Shown here: one piece after another, positions 49,697 to 57,194 of the stretch
How the letters are laid out: each line of letters opens with the position of its first letter
How positions within the stretch are numbered: the stretch's first letter is position 1
Assembly: GCA_035937595.1 (NCBI GenBank)
Contig: DASZHS010000005.1
Location: 124,001-188,000, forward strand
Length of the DNA stretch: 64,000 nt
Direction: 5' to 3'
Source of the DNA: Palsa-459 sp035937595
GTDB taxonomy: Bacteria > Actinomycetota > Acidimicrobiia > Acidimicrobiales > RAAP-2
Program-made: the position numbers and the translations under genes
The notes under the pieces: generated by a model
Database searches by the model: none
What the model was told of the DNA's origin: nothing
What the model saw: the letters and a program-made list of their open reading frames with translations, nothing else

Positions 49697-50838
49697 GCCG
49701 TCTCGACGGCGCGCTCCATCGCGTCGAGCAGACGGGCGGTACAGCCCTGTGCCCCCGGCGGCGGTGCGAGCTCGTCGACGACGCGGCGTGCGAGCGCGGA
49801 GAAGACGACGCCCGCCGGTCGGTCGGTGAGCGCCGCGGGCCGGCCCTCGTCGGCGTCCGCGCCGAGGGCGGGGTCGAAGGGCACCGACGCCAGAAGCGCG
49901 ACGCCGAGCTGGGCGGCCAGCCGCTCGCCCCCGCCCGACCCGAAGAGCGAGTAGCGCGTCCCGTGCTCGCACACGAACGAGCTCATGTTCTCGATCACGC
50001 CGAGGACGCGGAGGTTCGCGCGCCGCGCGAGGTCGCCGGCGCGCGCGGCGACGAGCTGGGCGGCGAGCGGCGGCGTCGTGACCAGCAGGAGCCCGGTCTG
50101 GGGCAGCGTCCGCGCGAGACCCATCGGGACGTCGCTCGTCCCCGGCGGCAGGTCGACCAGCAGGTAGTCGATGCCGGACCAGTCCGCGTCCTCGATGAAC
50201 TGCTGCACGGCCTTGTTGAGGACGAGCCCGCGCCAGAGCAGCGCCTGGTCCTCCTCGGCGAGGAAGCCCATCGACACGACCCGGAGCTCACCGCGCCCGA
50301 TGGGCAGCGACTTCGGCACGAGCCGGCCGCCCCTCGCCTCGAGGGGACCCCGCATCCCGAGGAGCCGGGGCAGCGAGAAGCCGCCGACGTCGGCGTCGAT
50401 CACCCCGACGACGTGGCCGAGGTCGGCGAGCGCGACGGCCAGGTTCGCCGTCACCGAGGACTTGCCGACGCCGCCCTTGCCAGAGCCGATCGCGAGCACG
50501 GGCACGGTGCCGGCGATCGACGTCGTGGGGGCTCGGTCCTGGGCGAGCCGGCGCGCGGTGTCCATGAGCCGTGCCTTGGCCCCTTGGTCCAGGACGCCCA
50601 TCGTCACGGTGACGCCCGCCACGCCGTCGAGCCCCGTCAGCGCGGCCCGGACGTCGCGCTCCAGGCGCGCGCGCAGGGGGCAGCCCTCGATCGTGAGGTC
50701 GAGGTGCACGGAGGCGACGCCGTCGCCACCGACGGTCGCGCTCCGGACCATGCCCAGCGTGACCACGTCGGCGCCGAGCTCGGGGTCGACGACGCCCCGC
50801 AGGCGCTCGACCACCCTGGCATCGAGCTCGGCCGGCAC
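49693..50838 (-). CDS. mrp: Mrp/NBP35 iron-sulfur cluster carrier ATPase
   Basis: The 381-residue product has an N-terminal DUF59/MIP18 domain (VVERLRGVVDPELGADVVTLGMV, DLTIEGCPLRARLE) and a C-terminal ATPase with GSGKGGVGKSS, DADVGGFSLPRLLG and DYLLVDLPPGTSDV. Many relatives have CxxC for a bridging cluster after ENMS; here one Cys (FVCEHGTRY) is seen. It distributes Fe-S clusters and lies opposite an IscA-type gene. ATG or near start at 50838. Confidence 0.9.
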   Translation of the reverse strand: MPAELDARVVERLRGVVDPELGADVVTLGMVRSATVGGDGVASVHLDLTIEGCPLRARLERDVRAALTGLDGVAGVTVTMGVLDQGAKARLMDTARRLAQDRAPTTSIAGTVPVLAIGSGKGGVGKSSVTANLAVALADLGHVVGVIDADVGGFSLPRLLGMRGPLEARGGRLVPKSLPIGRGELRVVSMGFLAEEDQALLWRGLVLNKAVQQFIEDADWSGIDYLLVDLPPGTSDVPMGLARTLPQTGLLLVTTPPLAAQLVAARAGDLARRANLRVLGVIENMSSFVCEHGTRYSLFGSGGGERLAAQLGVALLASVPFDPALGADADEGRPAALTDRPAGVVFSALARRVVDELAPPPGAQGCTARLLDAMERAVETA

Positions 50839-51001
50839 GCATCGACCCTACCGGCGGCCGGCGCGCCCACCGGAGGGCCGGCGGCCCGTGGTCGCGGCCA
50901 CGCACCGTCCGGCCGCCGTGGTGGTCGGCACGGCGCCACGGCTCGCTACGATTCGTGTGCAGCAGGCGACGAGCGTGCTGCGGGCAGGGCAAGGAGCCTC
51001 G

Positions 51002-51367
51002 ATGTCGAACACGGCGACCGTCTCGATCACGAAGAAGCGTGAGCCCATCACCCTGACGGACGCCGCGGCGTCCAAGGTCGCCGAGCTCCTCGCCGCCGAG
51101 GCGGACGCCGCCCAGCTGTCGCTGCGCGTCGCCGTCAAGCCCGGTGGGTGCTCGGGGTTCTCCTACGACATGTTCTTCGACACCGAGGTCGCCCCCGACG
51201 ACGTGGTGCGGACGTTCGGGGAGGTCCGCGTCGTGGTCGACGCCCAGAGCGTGTCGCTCCTCACCGGCGCGACGCTCGACTACAACGACGGACTGCAGGG
51301 CGCAGGGTTCCACATCACGAACCCGAACGCGACCCAGACCTGCGGCTGCGGCAGCTCGTTCAGCTGA
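51002..51367 (+). CDS. erpA: A-type iron-sulfur insertion protein (ErpA/IscA)
   Basis: A 121-residue HesB/IscA protein: LTDAAASKVAELLA, the first cysteine in KPGGCSGFSYDM and the CGCG pair near the end (TCGCGSSFS). It carries and inserts Fe-S clusters. ATG 51002 follows AAGGAG; a TACGAT at 50947-50952 may be its -10 box. The next gene, a [2Fe-2S] fusion protein, starts 17 bases after the stop and could be a client. Confidence 0.9.
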   Translation: MSNTATVSITKKREPITLTDAAASKVAELLAAEADAAQLSLRVAVKPGGCSGFSYDMFFDTEVAPDDVVRTFGEVRVVVDAQSVSLLTGATLDYNDGLQGAGFHITNPNATQTCGCGSSFS

Positions 51368-51384
51368 CCGCGCCCCCCGCCGCG

Positions 51385-52941
51385 GTGGCGGCCGTCTCGT
51401 TCCGGCTGAACGGCGTCGACGTCGCGGTCGCGCCGGGCGCCACGCTCCTCGAGGCGCTCCGCGACGAGCTGGGCCACCACGACGTGAAGGACGGCTGCGC
51501 CCCGCAGGGCCAGTGCGGGTGCTGCACCGTGCTCATCGACGGCTTGCCCCGCGTCGCCTGCGTGACCCCGGTCGCGAGGGTCGCCGGCCGCGAGGTGACG
51601 ACGCTCGACGGCCTGGCGCCCGAGGTGCGCGACGCGCTGGTCGCGGCGTTCGACGCGACCGCGGCGTCCCAGTGCGGCTTCTGCACGCCCGGCATCGTGG
51701 TGCGCCTCGCCGCGCTCGGTCGGCGACCCCGGGTCGACGAGGCTGCCGTGCGCTCCGCGCTCGCCGCACACCTGTGCCGCTGCACGGGGTTCCAGCCGAT
51801 CGTCGAGGCGGCGCTCGGCGCGCTGTGCGGCGGGCCGCTGCCCCGGCCGCGGGACCGCGCCCTCGCGACGGCGAGGGCGACCCTCGAGAGCGGGACCCAC
51901 CAGCTCGCCGGACCCGAGGTGGCCCTGGGCCTCGCCCCGTTCGCCGACGACACCGCGCCGCACGGCGGCCTCGTCGCGGTGGGGACCGCCACGTCGGGGT
52001 ACGACGTGGCGGCGAGCGGCCCCGAGGCACGCCGCGCGGCGACGCGCCGCCCGGGTCGCAACTCGACCGTGGCCCTCGAGCACCCCGTCGCGGTGCCCGC
52101 CGGCACCTTCGACCTCGTCCTGCAGACGACCTGGGTCGAGCCCGCGTACCTCGAGCCCGACGCGAGCTGGTGCGCCCCTGGAGGAGCGGTCGCGTCGCCG
52201 GCGGGCAACGGCGGGGCGTTCGGCGCGAAGGACCGATCGGCGGTCGCCGAGGACGCCGCACGGCTCGCGGCCGAGCATGGCGCCGTCGTGCGCACGCGGT
52301 GGACCCGCGAGGCGGTGGTGCTGCGCGGCGAGAAGCGCCCGCCCCTCGCCGTCGGCCTGCGCGCCGACGGGACGGGCGTCGTCCGGCTCGGCTGGACCCA
52401 CGGCTCGCGGCCGCTCGACGAGGTCGCCGACGCGGTCGCGCGGATCGCCCCCGGCCTCGACGTCGAGGTGGTCGAGGTGCGCGGCCCGCGGGTCGGCACG
52501 TCGCACCGCGGCGCGGGGGTGGCCGAGGTGCTCGCCGCCCTCGCGGTGCTCGCGGCCGCGCCCGACGGCACGTGCGCCGTCGCGACGCCCGACGGGGCGA
52601 CGGCCTCGGTCACCGTGGGCGACCACGGGCTCGTCGTCGTGCTCGAGGCCGGCGACCCGCTCTGCGTCGCGACGACGCGCAGCTACGCCATCGGCGCGGT
52701 GCACCAGGGCTACTCGATGGTGACCACGGAGGGCATCGCGCTCGACGAGACCGGCACCCCGGTCGACCTCACGATCCGGTCCTTCGGGGTGACGCCCGCG
52801 CGCGCGTTCCCCCACGTCGAGGTCGAGGTCGCCGCCTCGGCCGCGGCCTCCGTCGCCGTCGGCACGGCGGCGTTCGCCGCGACGCTCGCGTCGGTGTGGT
52901 TGGCTGAGGGCGCCGGGCCGAGGTGGCCCACCCGTCGCTGA
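51385..52941 (+). CDS. fusion of xanthine-dehydrogenase-type [2Fe-2S] domain with shortened molybdopterin domain
   Basis: The 518-residue product starts with a complete small-subunit-type iron-sulfur part (about 1-150): CAPQGQCGCCTV plus a fourth Cys in VACVTP for the plant-type cluster, and QCGFCTPG with LCRCTGF for the second. The remaining 350 residues resemble pieces of the molybdopterin subunit: TTWVEPAYLEPD, PAGNGGAFGAKDRSAVAEDAARLAAEHGAVVRTRWTREE-like, GTSHRGAGVAEVLAAL and SYAIGAVHQGYSMV. The normal large subunit is about 750 residues. GTG 51385 is the only start consistent with the domain edge. Confidence 0.75.
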   Translation: MAAVSFRLNGVDVAVAPGATLLEALRDELGHHDVKDGCAPQGQCGCCTVLIDGLPRVACVTPVARVAGREVTTLDGLAPEVRDALVAAFDATAASQCGFCTPGIVVRLAALGRRPRVDEAAVRSALAAHLCRCTGFQPIVEAALGALCGGPLPRPRDRALATARATLESGTHQLAGPEVALGLAPFADDTAPHGGLVAVGTATSGYDVAASGPEARRAATRRPGRNSTVALEHPVAVPAGTFDLVLQTTWVEPAYLEPDASWCAPGGAVASPAGNGGAFGAKDRSAVAEDAARLAAEHGAVVRTRWTREAVVLRGEKRPPLAVGLRADGTGVVRLGWTHGSRPLDEVADAVARIAPGLDVEVVEVRGPRVGTSHRGAGVAEVLAALAVLAAAPDGTCAVATPDGATASVTVGDHGLVVVLEAGDPLCVATTRSYAIGAVHQGYSMVTTEGIALDETGTPVDLTIRSFGVTPARAFPHVEVEVAASAAASVAVGTAAFAATLASVWLAEGAGPRWPTRR

Positions 52942-52950
52942 GGAGGCGCC

Positions 52951-53316
52951 ATGCCCGCACCCGTCGGTCCGTACAGCCCGTACGCGAGGGCCGGGGACCT
53001 CGTCGTCACGTCCGGGCAGCTCGGGCTCGCCGACGGGCCCGACGGGCGGCCCGCGCTCGCCGAGGGGACCGCCGCCCAGCTCGCCCAGGCGCTCCGCAAC
53101 GGCGAGGCGGTGCTCGCCTCGGCGGGGCTGCGCAAGGACCACGTGGTCAAAGCGACGCTCTTCCTCGTCGACATGGGTGACTTCGCGGCCAGCAACGAGG
53201 TCTGGGTCTCGTTCTTCGGCGACCACCGCCCGGCGCGCACCGCGATCGCGGTCGCCGCGCTGCCACTCGACGCGCGCGTCGAGGTGGAGCTGTGGGCGTG
53301 CTCGGCCGGCGACTAG
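52951..53316 (+). CDS. RidA family protein
   Basis: A 121-residue RidA/YjgF protein: PVGPYSPYARAGDLVVTSGQLGL at the start and RPARTAIAVAALPLDARVEVELWA at the end, with the Arg that anchors the carboxylate of the enamine substrate. It deaminates reactive enamines from PLP enzymes. It starts nine bases after the fusion protein, so probably the same operon. Confidence 0.9.
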   Translation: MPAPVGPYSPYARAGDLVVTSGQLGLADGPDGRPALAEGTAAQLAQALRNGEAVLASAGLRKDHVVKATLFLVDMGDFAASNEVWVSFFGDHRPARTAIAVAALPLDARVEVELWACSAGD

Positions 53317-53837
53317 GGAGCAGACGGGGCGGGTCCGGCTCGCTCATCGACGTCGTCGCGAGGGGCCTCGGGCTCGGCACCAACCCCGCCGGGGTGATCT
53401 TCGGCACGATCACGGTCGGGGCGGTCCTCGCGGGGGAGAACGCCAAGGGCGAGACGGTCGCCACGAGCGTCGAGGTGGCGCTCGTGGTGCTCGCGCTGTT
53501 CTGGCTCGTCCACGCCTGGAGCGACGTCACGGGCGAGCGCCTCGAGCAGCACCAGCGGCTGCACTGGCGACCGCTCCTCGAGTCCCTCGAGCACCAGGCG
53601 TCGATCCTGCGGGCGGTCGTCGCGCCGGTGGTCGCCCTCGTCCTCGCCGGGCTCGCGGGCGCGAGCGACGCGACGGCGCTGTGGGTCGGCACCGTGACCT
53701 GCGCGGTGTCCCTCGTGCTCATCGAGCTCATCTCGGCGCTGCGCAACCGGCTCCCCGCGACCCAGGTCCTCGCCGAGACGGCCGCGGGCACGGTCTTCGG
53801 GTGCACGCTCCTCGTGCTGCACTTCCTCGTGATCTGA
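53292..53837 (+). CDS. multi-pass membrane protein of unknown function
   Basis: A 181-residue protein with about four helices (AGVIFGTITVGAVLAG, SVEVALVVLALFWLVHAW, AVVAPVVALVLAGLAG, and the last near TVFGCTLLVLHFLVI). The HAWSDVTGERLEQHQRLHW loop is charged. It overlaps RidA by 25 bases, and the GTG at 53292 has no strong ribosome binding site, so it is probably translationally coupled. No family recognised. Confidence 0.6.
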   Translation: MGVLGRRLGSRRGGSGSLIDVVARGLGLGTNPAGVIFGTITVGAVLAGENAKGETVATSVEVALVVLALFWLVHAWSDVTGERLEQHQRLHWRPLLESLEHQASILRAVVAPVVALVLAGLAGASDATALWVGTVTCAVSLVLIELISALRNRLPATQVLAETAAGTVFGCTLLVLHFLVI

Positions 53838-53859
53838 CCGCGCCGCGAGCGTCCAGCGA

Positions 53860-54552
53860 TCAGCCGAAGCGGTAGCCGACGCTGCGCACCGTGTGGATCA
53901 GGTGCGCGTGCTCCTCGCCGAGCTTCGCGCGGAGGCGCCGCACGTGGACGTCGACGGTGCGCGCGCCGCCGTAGTACTCGTAGCCCCAGACCCGGCTGAG
54001 CAGCGTCTCGCGGGTGAGCACGCGCCCCGGGTTCGCCGCGAAGAAGCGGAGCAGCTCGTACTCCATGTAGGTGAGGTCGAGCGCGCGGCCCGCGACCGCC
54101 GCCTGGTAGGTCTCGAGGTTGATCGTGAGCTCGCCGTGGGCGACGACCTCGGCGCCGAGCGTGCTGCGCCGCAGGGCGGCCAGGTGCCGGAGCCGCGCGG
54201 CGAGCTCCTCGGCGTCGACGGGGGCGAGGACAAAGTCGTCGTACAGCTCGTCGCGCAGGGCGAGCTCGGTGAGCTGGGCCGGGGTGACGACGACGACGAT
54301 CGGCTCGAAGCCCCCCTCGAGGCGGCGCAGCACCTTGCATGTCGCCATCGCGTCGAGGACGCCGCGCCCGGTCGCGTCGACGACGACCGCCGCGACCTCG
54401 CCCCGCCGCTCGACGACCGCGGTGGCCGCCGTCTTCGTGTCGGGCTCGGGGCACGCGCGCAGGCCCGCGCGCCGCGCGCCGTCGGCGAGCGCGCCGTCGA
54501 CGGCGGGGACGCAGACGAGCTCGGCGGGCCGCACGGCGCCGTCGTCGGTCAC
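53860..54552 (-). CDS. glnR: GlnR-like OmpR-family nitrogen regulator
   Basis: A 230-residue regulator. The N-terminal receiver lacks the usual acidic triad but ends with VLAPVDAEEL. The C-terminal winged helix is close to actinobacterial GlnR: LETYQAAVAGRALDLTYMEYELLRFFAANPGRV, then LLSRVWGYEYYGGARTVDVHVRRLRAKLG and RSVGYRFG. GlnR controls nitrogen genes such as glutamine synthetases. Its GTG overlaps the stop of the glutamine synthetase gene, so the regulator is translated with its target. Confidence 0.85.
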   Translation of the reverse strand: MTDDGAVRPAELVCVPAVDGALADGARRAGLRACPEPDTKTAATAVVERRGEVAAVVVDATGRGVLDAMATCKVLRRLEGGFEPIVVVVTPAQLTELALRDELYDDFVLAPVDAEELAARLRHLAALRRSTLGAEVVAHGELTINLETYQAAVAGRALDLTYMEYELLRFFAANPGRVLTRETLLSRVWGYEYYGGARTVDVHVRRLRAKLGEEHAHLIHTVRSVGYRFG

Positions 54553-55874
54553 AGCAGTGGCAGGTACCGGTCGAGCTCGAAGGGCGTGACCGACTCGGCG
54601 TAGTCCGCCCACTCCGCCCGCTTGTTGCGCAGGAACCACTCGACCAGGTGGTCGCCGAGCGTGTCGTGCAGGAGGGCCGAGCCGGCCATCGTGTCGGTCG
54701 CCTCCTTGAGGCTCGACGGCAGCCGCTCGAGGTCCTTGCCCTGGGCGCGGTCGAACAGGTTGCCCGTCGCCTCGTCGGGCAGCTCGTAGCCGCCGCGCAC
54801 GCCCGCCATCCCGGCCGCCAGGATGACCGCGAAGCACAGGTACGGGTTCGCCGCGGAGTCCGGCGCGCGGTACTCGACCCTCGTCGAGTCGGTCTTGGAC
54901 GGCTTGACCGTCGGGACGCGCACGAGCGCCGACCGGTTGTTGCGCGCCCAGCTCACGTGCACCGGTGCCTCATGGCCGGGCACGAGCCGCTTGTACGAGT
55001 TGACCCACTGGTTGGTGACCGCGGTGATCTCCTTCGCGTGGGCCAGGAGCCCGGCGATGAAGCGGTAGGCGAGCGGCGAGAGCCCGTAGGCGTCGTCGGC
55101 GTCGCAGAAGGCGTTCACCTCGTCGCGCCACAACGAGACGTGGGTGTGCATGCCGGAACCCTGGACGCCGGCGAGCGGCTTCGGCATGAAGCTCGCGGCG
55201 ATGCCCGCGGTGCGGGCGAGCTCCTTCACCACGTGGCGCACCGTCATCACCGTGTCGGCCATCGTGAGCGCGTCGGTGTAGCGCAGGTCGAGCTCGTGCT
55301 GGCCGGGGCCGTCCTCGTGCTGGGCGTGCTCGACCGGGATCCCCATCTCTTCGAGCGTGCGCACCGTGTGCCGGCGCACCGCGCCGATGCCGTCGTCGGT
55401 GCCGAGGTCGAAGTAGCTACCCCGGTCCACCGGGCGCGGCGGCCCGGGCGGCTCGAGCGAGTCGAAGTAGAAGTACTCGACCTCCGGGGCGACGAACATC
55501 GTGTAGCCCTCGTCGTGGGCGCCGTCGAGGACGCGGCGCAGCCGGTGCCGCGGGCAGCCCTCGAACGGGGCGCCGTCGACGGTCGCGATGTCGCAGAAGA
55601 CGCGCGCCACGCCCTCGCCGTCGGGGTGCCAGGGGAGCAGCTGGAACGTGTCGAGGTCGGGCTTGGCGAGCACGTCGGCCTCCTGGACCCGGCTGAACCC
55701 GTCGATGGCGCTGCCGTCGAAGGTCATGCCCTCGTCGAGCGCGTCCTCGAGCTCCGGCGGGGTGATGTGGAAGGCCTTGTGCCGCCCGAGCACGTCGGTG
55801 AACCAGAGCTGCACGAAGCGGATCCGCCGCTCCTCGACGACCCGAAGGACGTAGGCGGCCTGCTGCTCTGACAC
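54549..55874 (-). CDS. glnA: glutamine synthetase, type I (alpha-like)
   Basis: A 441-residue GSI: FTDVLGRHKAFHIT, MTFDGSAIDGFSR, APEVEYFYF, GQHELDLRY, SGMHTHVSLW, PGHEAPVHVSWARNNRSALVRVP and SRVEYRAPD-like TRVEYRAPDSAANPYL. The segment corresponding to the adenylylation loop reads GNLFDRA, with Phe in place of Tyr. So it is unlikely to be controlled by adenylylation. It lies 49 bases after glnII and overlaps glnR. Confidence 0.9.
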   Translation of the reverse strand: MSEQQAAYVLRVVEERRIRFVQLWFTDVLGRHKAFHITPPELEDALDEGMTFDGSAIDGFSRVQEADVLAKPDLDTFQLLPWHPDGEGVARVFCDIATVDGAPFEGCPRHRLRRVLDGAHDEGYTMFVAPEVEYFYFDSLEPPGPPRPVDRGSYFDLGTDDGIGAVRRHTVRTLEEMGIPVEHAQHEDGPGQHELDLRYTDALTMADTVMTVRHVVKELARTAGIAASFMPKPLAGVQGSGMHTHVSLWRDEVNAFCDADDAYGLSPLAYRFIAGLLAHAKEITAVTNQWVNSYKRLVPGHEAPVHVSWARNNRSALVRVPTVKPSKTDSTRVEYRAPDSAANPYLCFAVILAAGMAGVRGGYELPDEATGNLFDRAQGKDLERLPSSLKEATDTMAGSALLHDTLGDHLVEWFLRNKRAEWADYAESVTPFELDRYLPLL

Positions 55875-55923
55875 GGTGTCGATTGTCGCAGGTCTCGCCG
55901 TGAGCGCCGCAGGGCGCCCGGGC

Positions 55924-57036
55924 TCAGCGTGCGGCGGTCGCCCGCTTGCGCGTGGTCGTGGTCGCCCGCTTGCGCGCGGTGGTCGTCGACGACGCCGACT
56001 TGCCGTTGCGCGCCCCCGCGGCGTGGCCCTTCTCCTCGGCCGCCCCGCACACCGTCTCGACCATCAGCCGGCTCACGACGTAGGGGTCCATGTTCGCGTT
56101 CGGACGTCGGTCCTCGAGCCAGCCGCGACCCTCCTTGGCGGTGCCCCACGGGATGCGGATCGACGCGGCGCGGTTGGACGTGCCGTAGCTGAACTTGTCG
56201 AACCGCGCCGTCTCGTGCGCGCCGGTCAGCCGGTCCTCGATCCCGTGGCCGTAGCTCGCGATGTGCTCTTTCACCCGGGTGCCGAGCGCCTCACACCCCG
56301 CGATGATCGCGTCCCAGCCGCCGGCCGCCCGCATCGCTTTGGTCGAGAAGTTCGTGTGGGCGCCCGCGCCGTTCCAGTCGCCGAGCATCGGCTTGGGCTC
56401 GAGGGTCGCGAACACGCCGAAGTCCTCGGCGATGCGGAACAGCAGCCACCGCGCCATCCACAGCTGGTCGCCGATCGCGGGTGGCGGGAGCACGCCGATC
56501 TGGAACTCCCACTGGCCCATCATCACCTCGGCGTTCGTGCCCTCGATCGCGAGGCCGGCCGCGATGCACGCCGCGGTGTGCGCCTCGACGATCTCGCGGC
56601 CGGGCATCTTGTCCCCGCCGACGCCGCAGTAGTAGGGACCCTGCGGTGCGGGGTAGCCGTTCTCCGGCCAGCCGAGCGGGCGGAGGTTCTTCAAGAACGT
56701 GTACTCCTGCTCGACGCCGAACCACGGCTCGAACGCCGCGTAGCGCTTCGCCGTCTCGACGCACGCCGCGCGCGTGTTGGTCGGGTGCGGCGTCATGTCG
56801 GTGAGGAGCACCTCGCACATGACGAGCTTGTCGCTCGGGCCGCGAAGCGGGTCCTTGGCGACGAACACCGGGCGCAGCACGCAGTCGGAGTCCTCGCCCG
56901 TGGCCTGGTTCGTGCTCGAGCCGTCGAAGCCCCAGATCCCGGGCTGCTTGCCGTCGGCTACGACCCTCGTCTTGCTGCGCACGAGTGGTGACGGCTTGGT
57001 CCCGTCGATCCAGATGTACTCGGCCTGGTAGGGCAC
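55924..57036 (-). CDS. glnII: glutamine synthetase, type II, with basic C-terminal tail
   Basis: The 370-residue product has the GSII pattern: PYQAEYIWIDG, WGFDGSSTNQA, FGVEQEYTFL, GDWNGAGAHTNFS, HIASYGHGIEDRLTGAHET and SYGTSNRAASIRIP. The last 35 residues are an added Lys/Arg/Thr/Ala-rich tail with two RKRAT motifs, not part of the usual GSII end. It makes glutamine from glutamate and ammonium at low nitrogen. GTG 57036 follows GAGGAGG. Likely head of glnII-glnA-glnR. Confidence 0.9.
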   Translation of the reverse strand: MPYQAEYIWIDGTKPSPLVRSKTRVVADGKQPGIWGFDGSSTNQATGEDSDCVLRPVFVAKDPLRGPSDKLVMCEVLLTDMTPHPTNTRAACVETAKRYAAFEPWFGVEQEYTFLKNLRPLGWPENGYPAPQGPYYCGVGGDKMPGREIVEAHTAACIAAGLAIEGTNAEVMMGQWEFQIGVLPPPAIGDQLWMARWLLFRIAEDFGVFATLEPKPMLGDWNGAGAHTNFSTKAMRAAGGWDAIIAGCEALGTRVKEHIASYGHGIEDRLTGAHETARFDKFSYGTSNRAASIRIPWGTAKEGRGWLEDRRPNANMDPYVVSRLMVETVCGAAEEKGHAAGARNGKSASSTTTARKRATTTTRKRATAAR

Positions 57037-57135
57037 TGCTGCGCCTCCTCGTCGGTGTCGTCCGCTCGCCCGCCCCGACCCGCGGGCTCCGTCCGACAGT
57101 CTCGCAACCTCGAGCGCCCGACCGGCGCCCACCGG

Positions 57136-57153
57136 GTTAACGCCGTGTGAAAC
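57136..57153. promoter_or_regulatory. possible GlnR half-sites upstream of glnII
   Basis: GTTAAC and GAAAC are separated by seven bases in the gap between glnII and nadE, about 100 bases before glnII. The known GlnR box has GTnAC and GAAAC six bases apart, so this is one base off. The gap is otherwise very GC-rich, which makes the site stand out. Confidence 0.3.
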
Positions 57154-57182
57154 CGCCCCCCGGTGCGTCACGGGGCCGCCGT

Positions 57183-57188
57183 TAGGCT
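57183..57188 (+). promoter_or_regulatory. putative -10 box of a leaderless promoter
   Basis: TAGGCT is six bases before the GTG start of nadE with no ribosome binding site. The same hexamer precedes the permease gene at 62869. Confidence 0.5.
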
Positions 57189-57194
57189 CGCGGC

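Noticed and set aside
49693..50838. Loss of the CxxC motif in Mrp as a sign of altered function
   Set aside because: Actinobacterial Mrp proteins often lack the pair, so this is not unusual enough.
51280..53226. 648-codon reverse open frame
   Set aside because: Antisense to the ferredoxin fusion and RidA genes, with shadow-like composition.
57136..57153. Confident GlnR box upstream of glnII
   Set aside because: Half-site spacing is seven instead of six and only one half-site pair is visible, so it is kept only as a low-confidence feature.
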